Origin: Anaerolineae bacterium
GTDB taxonomy: Bacteria > Chloroflexota > Anaerolineae > B4-G1 > DUEL01
DNA: 7,475 nucleotides
Reading direction: 5' to 3'
Assembly: GCA_029932895.1 (NCBI GenBank)
Contig: JAOZPF010000008.1
Coordinates: 15,981-23,455, forward strand
In this document: positions 1 through 6,184 of the stretch, piece after piece
Position numbering within the stretch: the stretch's first letter is position 1
Layout: each line of letters starts with the position of its first letter
Made by a program: the position numbers and the translations under genes
The notes under the pieces: generated by a model
Seen by the model: only the letters and a program-made list of their open reading frames with translations
What the model was told of the DNA's origin: nothing
Databases searched by the model: none

Positions 1-1412
1 GGCTTGATCCCAACCTGCTCGAGCTGGTCAACCTGCGGGGCGAGGTGGGGTGGGGGCGCGACGGGAACGGACGCGGCGCGACTGCCGAGGCAAAGCAGTT
101 GGTGGAGATGGGAGTGGCTGGGGTGACCCGCCGCAAACCCTTCCAGTTGCCGGCAGAGCCGCTTGGCCAACGGGTGCTGGTGATCGGCGGAGGGCTGGCT
201 GGGATGACGGCCGCCTTGAGCCTGGCCGAGATGGGCCACCCGGTCGATCTGGTCGAACGGTCGGATGAACTGGGCGGCCAATTGCGCCACCTGCACATCA
301 TCCTGGGCGGGGGCGACCCGCAGGCGGCGCTGACGTCGCTCCTGGAGCGCGTGAGCGGCGAACCTCGCATCAGGGTCAGGTTGCAGACGGAGGTCGGCCC
401 GGTCGCGGGCCGGCTGGGGCAGTTCAAGGCCACTTTGCTCCCCGCCGCAGGGGAGCCGGAGGAGGCGGAGTACGGCGCGATCATCGTCGCCACCGGCGGG
501 CAGGAGGTCACGCCGACCGAGTACCTCTATGGGCAGGACCGGAGGGTAGTCACCCAGCGACAGCTAGAAGAGATGCTGGCCGAGGGCAAAGAGGTCCCCG
601 CGGATGTCGTGATGATCCAGTGCGTCGGCTCCCGTGAGCCGGAGCGGCCTTATTGCAGCCGCATCTGCTGTACCAAGGCGGTGGTCAACGCGTTGGCGCT
701 CAAGGAGCGTGCCCCGGATACCAACGTCTTTGTCCTCTACCGTGAGATGCGTACCTATGGCTTCCGGGAGGACGCCTACCGGGAGGCGCGGGAGAAGGGT
801 GTAGTGTTCATCCGGTACGAGTTGGAACACAAACCGCGGGTTTCAGGCGGGGAACCTGAAACCCCTCTGGAAGTAGCCGTCCGAGAGCCAATCACCGGGC
901 AGGAGGTGGTGTTGCCGGCTGGTATGGTCGTGCTGAGTGTGGGCATTGAGCCGAACGACAACCGCGCTCTGGCCGAAACGCTGGGGGTGGAGCTGGACGC
1001 ATACGGCTTTTTCCGGGAGGAGCATCCCAAGATGCGGCCGCTTGACCTGCACCAGCGGGGTATCTTTGTCTGCGGGTTGGCCCACTCGCCGCGGGCGGCT
1101 GACGAGACCATCACGATGGCCGAGGGCGCGGCGATGCGGGCGGCGGCCCTCCTGGCGCAAAAACAGGTCCAGGCGCCGCGCACCGTGGCTCAGGTCAATA
1201 TCCGCATCTGCTCCGCCTGTGGCCTCTGTGTCAAGGCCTGCCCCTACGGGGCGCGGGTGCTCGAACCGGGCGGCGCTTATGCCGAGGTGCTGGAGACGGT
1301 CTGCCAGGGCTGCGGGGTCTGCGTGGCTGTCTGCCCCAACGGCGCTAGCAGCCAGATAGGATTCGCGCTCAACCGGGTTTATGATATGTTGGATGCTGTC
1401 GCGACAGGCTGA
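1..1412 (+). CDS. hdrA: HdrA/QmoB-like FAD and iron-sulfur protein, 5'-partial
   Basis: This is the C-terminal portion of an HdrA-family flavoprotein, the electron-bifurcating or electron-confurcating subunit of soluble heterodisulfide reductases. The frame is open from base 3 to the TGA at 1410-1412. A GTG at 45 could be taken as a start, but the codons before it (LDPNLLELVNLR) match the end of the usual HdrA N-terminal domain, so the gene begins upstream. Numbered from 45, the protein shows a FAD-binding GGGLAG motif (residues 48-53), an acidic VERSDELGG stretch, the HdrA-type cluster motif CVGSR...YCSRICC (Cys193, 204, 208, 209), and a C-terminal two-cluster ferredoxin (Cys389/392/395/399 and 420/423/426/430). 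It has no ferredoxin insert between the FAD motif and CVGSR. The Cys expected just after NLR in the N-terminal domain is Val here. It resembles QmoB-type HdrA more than the third copy does, but the N-terminus is needed to decide. The next gene follows after 11 bases. Confidence 0.88.
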   Translation, partial: LDPNLLELVNLRGEVGWGRDGNGRGATAEAKQLVEMGVAGVTRRKPFQLPAEPLGQRVLVIGGGLAGMTAALSLAEMGHPVDLVERSDELGGQLRHLHIILGGGDPQAALTSLLERVSGEPRIRVRLQTEVGPVAGRLGQFKATLLPAAGEPEEAEYGAIIVATGGQEVTPTEYLYGQDRRVVTQRQLEEMLAEGKEVPADVVMIQCVGSREPERPYCSRICCTKAVVNALALKERAPDTNVFVLYREMRTYGFREDAYREAREKGVVFIRYELEHKPRVSGGEPETPLEVAVREPITGQEVVLPAGMVVLSVGIEPNDNRALAETLGVELDAYGFFREEHPKMRPLDLHQRGIFVCGLAHSPRAADETITMAEGAAMRAAALLAQKQVQAPRTVAQVNIRICSACGLCVKACPYGARVLEPGGAYAEVLETVCQGCGVCVAVCPNGASSQIGFALNRVYDMLDAVATG

Positions 1413-1423
1413 GAGGTGAACGG

Positions 1424-2746
1424 ATGAGTTCCGACAAGCCAGCGGCGTTGGTCATTGGAGCGGGCATAGCCGGTATCCAGGCCGCGCTGGACATTGCGGA
1501 TGCAGGGTTTCAGGTATATCTGGTCGAACGAGAGCCGAGCGTTGGCGGGCGGATGTCCCAGTTGGACAAGACCTTTCCCACGCTGGACTGTTCATCCTGT
1601 ATCCTCACTCCCAAGATGGTTGACGTGGGGCAGCATCCGCGCATCGAGTTGATGACCTATTCCGAGGTGGAGCAGGTCGAGGGTGAGGCCGGGGCCTTTC
1701 ACGTCACGGTGCGCAAAAAGCCGCGCTATGTGATCGAGGATCGCTGCCGGGGCTGCGGGGACTGCGCCGAAGCCTGTCGCATGCACGGGCGGGTGATAGA
1801 CACCTTCAATCAGGGGCTGAACAAGCGGGCCGCGCCCTATGTTCCCTTCCCCCAGGCTGTGCCGCTGATCTATACCATTGACCCCACCGCCTGCCTCTAC
1901 CTGACGCTGGGGCACTGCGGCAAGACCTTCAAGTGCAAGGACGCCTGTCCCTCTGACGCCATAGACTTTGAGCAGCAGGCGCAGTTGATCGACTTGGAGG
2001 TGGCGACGGTCATTGTCGCTACCGGGTTCGACCTGATAGACCCGCACGTCAAGCCGGAATTTGGCTATGGCGTCTATCCTAACGTCATGACCGGCCTCGA
2101 GTTCGAACGGCTCTCCTCGGCCTCGGGTCCCACGGCGGGCAAGATTCTGCTCGACGGCAAGGAGCCGCAGGAAGTGGTCTTTATCCACTGCGTCGGCTCC
2201 CGCGACCCGCATTCCGGCGTGCCCTATTGCTCCCGCATCTGCTGTATGTACACCGCCAAGCACGCCCACTTGGTGCGGGACAGGCTGCCCAACGCCCGCA
2301 TCACCGTCTTTTACATTGACATGCGCGCTTTCGGCAAAGGGTACGAAGAGTTCTACGACCGGGTCAAGCGGGAGCGGGTGATTTACCGCCGTGGCGAGCC
2401 GTCCGAGGTGTTCAAGCGCGGGGACAAGCTGGTCGTTCGCGCCGAAGACACGCTCTTGCAGCGCACGGTGGAGGTAGAGACCGACCTGGTCGTGCTGGCG
2501 ACGGCGGTCGTACCACGGGCAGATGCAGGAGATGTAGCCGGTCTCTTGGGGCTGGAGCGCTCACCCGACGGCTTTTTCCAGGAAGCACATCCCAAGCACC
2601 GGCCCGTGGATAGCAACCGTGAAGGGGTATTTTTGGCCGGTTGCTGTCAGGGACCCAAAGACATTCCCGATACCGTTGCCCAGGCCAAAGCGGCGGCGGC
2701 GTCCGCGATGGTGATTCTGGCGGACGCGGCCCGCGCCGGTGCGTGA
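1424..2746 (+). CDS. hdrA: Short HdrA-like flavoprotein with inserted ferredoxin domain
   Basis: HdrA-family FAD and iron-sulfur protein of 440 residues, shorter than full methanogen HdrA (about 650). It starts directly at the Rossmann FAD motif GAGIAGIQ (residues 12-19), so the usual N-terminal cluster domain of about 140 residues is absent, and it ends after the flavin domain without a C-terminal ferredoxin. It does carry the ferredoxin inserted in the flavin domain, as in methanogen HdrA: Cys108/111/114/118, then a second set at Cys157/165/171/175 with irregular spacing. The HdrA cluster motif is Cys256, 269, 273, 274, with the same spacing as the ligands reported for methanogen HdrA. An LDCSSC motif (55-60) follows the FAD region. 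The ATG at 1424 has a GAGAGGTGA ribosome site at 1411-1419. The size recalls QmoA, but I believe QmoA lacks the ferredoxin insert. The likely role is a partner HdrA subunit passing electrons between FAD and ferredoxin; the exact partner is inferred. Confidence 0.88.
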   Translation: MSSDKPAALVIGAGIAGIQAALDIADAGFQVYLVEREPSVGGRMSQLDKTFPTLDCSSCILTPKMVDVGQHPRIELMTYSEVEQVEGEAGAFHVTVRKKPRYVIEDRCRGCGDCAEACRMHGRVIDTFNQGLNKRAAPYVPFPQAVPLIYTIDPTACLYLTLGHCGKTFKCKDACPSDAIDFEQQAQLIDLEVATVIVATGFDLIDPHVKPEFGYGVYPNVMTGLEFERLSSASGPTAGKILLDGKEPQEVVFIHCVGSRDPHSGVPYCSRICCMYTAKHAHLVRDRLPNARITVFYIDMRAFGKGYEEFYDRVKRERVIYRRGEPSEVFKRGDKLVVRAEDTLLQRTVEVETDLVVLATAVVPRADAGDVAGLLGLERSPDGFFQEAHPKHRPVDSNREGVFLAGCCQGPKDIPDTVAQAKAAAASAMVILADAARAGA

Positions 2747-2770
2747 TGGCGGTATCAGCAGGAGGCATAG

Positions 2771-3904
2771 ATGCAGGTGGACATCCAGGAACTGGCAAAG
2801 GGCCTTGGCCTCGGCCTTGACATCCTCGGCTGTATCCAATGCGGCAAGTGTACCGGCGGTTGTCCTGTCTCGCTGACCACGGCTCTCAACGTTCGCCTTC
2901 TGGTCTATGAGGCGTTGGTTGACGAAATGCCCGACCCGAAGGGGATGGAAGAGCTGTGGGATTGCACGTCCTGCTTTACCTGCGTGGAGCGCTGCCCCAA
3001 GGACGTGCGCCCGGCAGAGATAATCCTCAGCCTGCGCAGTCAGTTGGTCGAAAGCGGGCGCATCCCCGCCCCCATCGGCGACGCGCTGATGGGCATCTTT
3101 CGCCAGGGCAACCCGCTGGGGCTGGCGCGAGAGGACCGGGCGGCATGGACCGAGGGCCTGGACATCAAGTCTGCTCGAGATGGATGTGAGCTGCTCTGGT
3201 TCGTGGGCTGCATTCCCTCCTACGACGTCCGGGCGCAGGCGGTAGCGCAGGCAGCGGCGCGGGTTTTCAAGGCCGCCGGTTTGGATTTTGGCATCCTGGG
3301 CACAGAGGAGACCTGTTGCGGGAACGAGGTGCGCCGCGTTGGGGAGATGGGCCTCTTTGAGATGCTGGTCGAGGAAGGCAAGGCGCTCCTGGAGGGTCTC
3401 GGTATACCGCGCATGGTGACCACATCGCCGCATTGTTACAATACCTTCAAGAACGAGTATGGGCTGGAGGGCATCGAGGTCATGCACTATACCCAACTCC
3501 TGGCCCCGCTGATTGAGGAAGGCAAACTGACCTTTTCGGGCCGGGTGGAAAAGACGGTCACCTATCACGACCCATGTTTTCTGGGCAAGCAGAACAAGAT
3601 CTTTGATCAACCGCGCGCCATTCTCCAGGCCATCCCCGGCGTCAAGTTCGTCGAGATGGATCGCATCAGGGAACGGAGCCTGTGCTGTGAGGGCGGCGGT
3701 GGGCGGATGTGGTTCGAGGGGACGAACACAGAGGAGCGTTTGGCTTTCCTCCGCGTGCACGAGGCCGCCGATACCGGAGCTGATGTCCTGGCGGTGGCCT
3801 GTCCTTTCTGCATGGCAATGCTGGAGGATGCGGTCAAGGTGCAGGGGTTGGAGGAGCAATTGAAGGTGATGGATATTCTAGAGTTGGTGGCGGAGGCACT
3901 GTGA
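2771..3904 (+). CDS. HdrC-HdrB fusion, HdrD-like (Fe-S)-binding CCG-domain protein
   Basis: Cytoplasmic heterodisulfide-reductase-type catalytic subunit of 377 residues in which an HdrC part and an HdrB part are joined, as in HdrD. The HdrC part has two [4Fe-4S] motifs: Cys21/24/27/31 and Cys65/68/71/75, the last Cys of each followed by Pro. The HdrB part has two CCG domains, which in HdrB bind the unusual clusters that reduce the disulfide. The first is Cys147, Cys182-Cys183, then Ser219-Pro-His-Cys222; the second is Cys269, Cys305-Cys306, and Cys344-x-x-Cys347. Spacing fits the CCG pattern, except that Ser219 stands where the first Cys of CxxC is expected. No membrane segments are seen, so it should be soluble. 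The ATG at 2771 has a strong AGGAGG at 2760-2765, five bases upstream. It lies between two HdrA genes, so it is very likely their catalytic partner. The substrate is unknown: bacteria generally lack CoM-S-S-CoB, so another disulfide or thiol carrier, or another acceptor, is likely. Confidence 0.88.
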   Translation: MQVDIQELAKGLGLGLDILGCIQCGKCTGGCPVSLTTALNVRLLVYEALVDEMPDPKGMEELWDCTSCFTCVERCPKDVRPAEIILSLRSQLVESGRIPAPIGDALMGIFRQGNPLGLAREDRAAWTEGLDIKSARDGCELLWFVGCIPSYDVRAQAVAQAAARVFKAAGLDFGILGTEETCCGNEVRRVGEMGLFEMLVEEGKALLEGLGIPRMVTTSPHCYNTFKNEYGLEGIEVMHYTQLLAPLIEEGKLTFSGRVEKTVTYHDPCFLGKQNKIFDQPRAILQAIPGVKFVEMDRIRERSLCCEGGGGRMWFEGTNTEERLAFLRVHEAADTGADVLAVACPFCMAMLEDAVKVQGLEEQLKVMDILELVAEAL

Positions 3905-3941
3905 TGACCTCAGACCAAGGACATGAGACATAGGACCTGTT

Positions 3942-5612
3942 ATGGAACCAAAACCTCGAATCGGCGTCTATATCTGTCACTGTGGCACCAATATAGCTTC
4001 AACGGTTGATGTGGAGGCGGTGACAGAGTTTGCCAAGATGCAGCCGGGAGTGGTGATCGCCCGTCACTATACCTATATGTGCTCCGAGCCGGGACAGACG
4101 CTGATCAAAGAGGACGCCCGCGAGTTGGGTCTCAACCGCGTCGTCGTTGCCTCCTGCTCGCCCCGTATGCACGAGCTGACCTTTCGTGCCGCCTCGCAAG
4201 AGGGTGGAGTCAACCCCTACCGCTTCGAGATGGCCAACATCCGCGAGCAGTGTTCCTGGGTGCATCACGACAGGGAGAATGCGACTAACAAGGCCCGCGA
4301 CCTGGTCGCGGCGGCGATTGCCAAAGCGACCTTGTTGGAGCCACTGCAAGAGCGGGAGGTGGGGGTCACTCCGGCGGCGCTGATCATTGGCGGCGGCGTG
4401 GCGGGCATGACGGCGGCGCTGGACATTGCCGAGGCCGGGTTCCCGGTCTATGTGGTGGAAAAGAGCGATCACCTGGGCGGTCACGTCGCCAATTTGAACC
4501 GCACTTTTCCCGAGCTGGAGCCGGTAGCGGACTGGCTGGGGCCGCTCATCGAGCGGGTGCAGAATCACCCCCGCATCACCGTCCTCCTCAACGATGAGGT
4601 GACGGAGGTGGAAGGGTACGTCGGCAATTTCGAGATCACGACCGCGAGCGCCCAGTTCCAGGTTGGCTCCATCATTGTCGCCACCGGCTACAAGGTGTTC
4701 GACCCCCATCGCAAGCCGGAGCTGGGGTATGGTCGCTACCCGCAGGTGGTGACGACGTTAGAGATGGAGCGCCGTCTGGCGGAGGGTGACATTGACGGGA
4801 GCGCGGTGCGGGACGTGGCCTTTATAAAGTGCGTCGGTTCCCGCGACATCCAGCTTGGCAACCCGTACTGTTCCCGCGTCTGCTGCCAGGTCTCGGCAAA
4901 GCAGGCGCAGTTGGTGCGTCACCTGCTGCCGCAGTCCAAAGTGAGCGTCTTTTACATTGACGTGCGCACCTTTGGCAAGCGCGGCGAAGAGTTCTATGAC
5001 GAGGCGCGGCGGGCCGGGGTGCGCTACCGGCGGGGCAATGTCTCCGAGATATACCGCCGTGGCGAGCGCGTGGTGCTGCGGGTCGAGGACACGCTGCTGG
5101 GCAAGACGATGGAGCACGAGGCCGACCTGGTCGTGTTGGCGGTGGGCATGGAGCCGCGCGACGACGCCGACGATATTGCGGCGCTGCTCAAGCTGCCCCG
5201 CTCCGCCGACGGCTTTTTCCTCGAGGCGCACCTCAAGCTGCGCCCGGTGGACACGGCAATGGACGGTGTCTTTTTGGCTGGCTGTTGCCAGGGGCCCAAG
5301 GACATTCCGGACACGGTTTCCCAGGCCAAGGCGGCGGCCTCTTCGGCGCTCATCCCTCTGCTGCGGGGCACAATGCCAGTGGGATCGGAGACGGCAGTGG
5401 TGGACCCAGAGCTCTGTGCTGGTTGTGGGATGTGTGCGGAAGTTTGCCCCTTCGGCGCGGCGGTCCTCGACCCGGTGTGGAAGGTCTCGCGGGTCAATCC
5501 AGTGCTGTGCAAGGGATGTGCTGCCTGCGCCGTCACTTGCCCTTCCAAAGCGATCCGCGTCCAGCACTTTATGCCGGCTCAGATTCTGGCACAGGTGGAC
5601 GCATTGGTCTAG
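3942..5612 (+). CDS. hdrA: HdrA-like FAD and iron-sulfur protein (third copy)
   Basis: Complete HdrA homologue of 556 residues. The N-terminal domain carries CHCGTNI (Cys12, Cys14), YMCSEPG (Cys47), ASCSPRMHE (Cys72) and REQCSWVH (Cys104), the set typical of the HdrA N-terminal cluster domain. The FAD-binding motif GGGVAGMTAAL is at 150-160. The flavin-domain cluster motif is Cys297, 310, 314, 315. The end of the flavin domain, FLAGCCQGPKDIPDTVSQAK (444-463), is nearly the same as in the short HdrA at 1424-2746. The C-terminus has a two-cluster ferredoxin (Cys492/495/498/502 and 523/526/529/533). The ferredoxin insert after the FAD region is missing, which explains the shorter length than methanogen HdrA. 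The ATG at 3942 has a modest TAGGA at 3931-3935. MvhD follows downstream, its usual electron donor to HdrA. The probable role is flavin-based electron bifurcation or confurcation with the CCG-domain subunit; the direction is not visible. Confidence 0.92.
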   Translation: MEPKPRIGVYICHCGTNIASTVDVEAVTEFAKMQPGVVIARHYTYMCSEPGQTLIKEDARELGLNRVVVASCSPRMHELTFRAASQEGGVNPYRFEMANIREQCSWVHHDRENATNKARDLVAAAIAKATLLEPLQEREVGVTPAALIIGGGVAGMTAALDIAEAGFPVYVVEKSDHLGGHVANLNRTFPELEPVADWLGPLIERVQNHPRITVLLNDEVTEVEGYVGNFEITTASAQFQVGSIIVATGYKVFDPHRKPELGYGRYPQVVTTLEMERRLAEGDIDGSAVRDVAFIKCVGSRDIQLGNPYCSRVCCQVSAKQAQLVRHLLPQSKVSVFYIDVRTFGKRGEEFYDEARRAGVRYRRGNVSEIYRRGERVVLRVEDTLLGKTMEHEADLVVLAVGMEPRDDADDIAALLKLPRSADGFFLEAHLKLRPVDTAMDGVFLAGCCQGPKDIPDTVSQAKAAASSALIPLLRGTMPVGSETAVVDPELCAGCGMCAEVCPFGAAVLDPVWKVSRVNPVLCKGCAACAVTCPSKAIRVQHFMPAQILAQVDALV

Positions 5613-5675
5613 TAACAATTAACAATTGACAATTAACAATTAACAATTAGCAATTAGCAATTATCAATTGTCAAC
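5613..5675. repeat. Tandem 7-base repeat, nine TAACAAT-like units
   Basis: Nine consecutive heptamers begin at the base after the TAG stop of the upstream hdrA: TAACAAT, TAACAAT, TGACAAT, TAACAAT, TAACAAT, TAGCAAT, TAGCAAT, TATCAAT and TGTCAAC. A degenerate tenth may follow at 5676-5682. The array is very AT-rich in a GC-rich operon. Units 3 and 9 create a perfect 9-base inverted repeat, TTGACAATT at 5626-5634 and AATTGTCAA at 5666-5674, with a 31-base loop. That hairpin is weak, has no T tract and is not a convincing terminator. Together with 5676-5702, which holds the mvhD ribosome site, it fills the longest gap between genes. Function is unknown. Confidence 0.9.
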
Positions 5676-5691
5676 TTACCAACCTACCGAC

Positions 5692-5698
5692 AAGGGGG
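5692..5698 (+). promoter_or_regulatory. Ribosome binding site of mvhD
   Basis: AAGGGGG four bases before the ATG at 5703. It lies outside the heptamer array and supports this start, so the repeat is untranslated leader or spacer rather than coding sequence. Confidence 0.6.
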
Positions 5699-5702
5699 CA
5701 GT

Positions 5703-6131
5703 ATGGCTGAAAACGGCTTCGAACCCAAGATCGTCGCCTTCCTCTGCAACTGGTGCACCTACACCGGGGCGGACTTGGCGGGCACGTCCCGTATCCAGTA
5801 CCCGCCCAATGTGCGGATCATCCGCTTGATGTGCTCCGGTTCGGTGGACCCCACATATGTGCTCAAGGCGCTGCTCGACGGTGCCGACGGGGTGCTGATC
5901 GGGGGGTGTCATCCTGGCGACTGCCATTACCAATCAGGTAACTACAAGGCGCGACGACGGATTATTGCCTTGAGAGAGATCCTCAAGCAAGCCGGCTTTG
6001 ACGAGGACCGGGTCTGGTTGCGTTGGATCAGCGCCTCTGAGGGGCAGCGGTTTGCCGATGTGGTGACGCAGATGACCGAGGCGATACGGGAAAAGGGACC
6101 CAACCCGATGCGCCGGGAGTGGTCGGTGTAG
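5703..6131 (+). CDS. mvhD: MvhD/FlpD family [2Fe-2S] electron-transfer protein
   Basis: Protein of 142 residues, the usual size of free-standing MvhD (delta subunit of methyl-viologen-reducing hydrogenase, also called FlpD). This small [2Fe-2S] protein carries electrons from a hydrogenase, formate dehydrogenase or similar module into HdrA. Conserved cysteines are visible: FLCNWC (Cys15, Cys18), LMCSGSVDP (Cys44), and GGCHPGDCHY (Cys69, Cys74). The ATPYxLKA-like region after the third Cys, here TYVLKALLDGADGVLIGGC, and the ending typical of the family (ASEGQRFADVV) support the call. The ATG at 5703 has AAGGGGG just upstream. It is flanked on both sides by 7-base repeat arrays. Its place directly after an HdrA gene is the standard order in Hdr-MvhD clusters. 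Confidence 0.95.
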   Translation: MAENGFEPKIVAFLCNWCTYTGADLAGTSRIQYPPNVRIIRLMCSGSVDPTYVLKALLDGADGVLIGGCHPGDCHYQSGNYKARRRIIALREILKQAGFDEDRVWLRWISASEGQRFADVVTQMTEAIREKGPNPMRREWSV

Positions 6132-6134
6132 CGG

Positions 6135-6169
6135 GTTGCGAGTTGCGAATTGCGAATTGTGAGTTGCGA
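6135..6169. repeat. Tandem 7-base repeat, five RTTGCGA units
   Basis: Five consecutive heptamers, GTTGCGA, GTTGCGA, ATTGCGA, ATTGTGA and GTTGCGA, start three bases after the mvhD stop. Read on the other strand they are TCGCAAY, which differs from the TAGCAAT units of the array at 5613-5675 mainly at the second base. The two arrays therefore look like members of one repeat family in opposite orientation. There are no spacers, so this is not a CRISPR. Function is unknown. Confidence 0.85.
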
Positions 6170-6174
6170 TAAGC

Positions 6175-6183
6175 GGAGAGGGG
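6175..6183 (+). promoter_or_regulatory. Ribosome binding region of the FrhB/FdhB-like gene
   Basis: GGAGAGGGG can serve two nearby in-frame ATGs. GGAG at 6175-6178 is six bases from the ATG at 6185; GAGGGG at 6178-6183 is seven bases from the ATG at 6191. The protein begins MLMRAII or MRAII accordingly, and the sequence alone does not decide between them. Confidence 0.5.
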
Positions 6184-6184
6184 A

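Noticed and set aside
2561..3859. Long open frame of 432 codons on the - strand
   Set aside because: It runs antisense to the HdrCB fusion and the end of the short HdrA, both of which show clear conserved motifs. Its translation shows no recognisable motif, and long antisense frames are common in GC-rich coding DNA.
4758..5618. Open frame of 286 codons on the - strand
   Set aside because: It is antisense to the third HdrA, whose Cys motifs in this region are unmistakable; the antisense product has no recognisable domain.
5626..5631. TTGACA, a perfect -35 box, upstream of mvhD
   Set aside because: It arises from one variant unit of the heptamer array. No good -10 box lies 16-18 bases downstream; the best candidate there, TAGCAA, matches only three of six positions. 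A weak internal promoter cannot be excluded but is not supported.
5626..5674. Inverted repeat TTGACAATT / AATTGTCAA as a terminator
   Set aside because: The stem is AT-rich with a 31-base loop and no following T run, and the same operon continues downstream.
5613..6169. CRISPR-like array
   Set aside because: Units are 7 bases and directly adjacent, with no spacers, and no cas gene is present.
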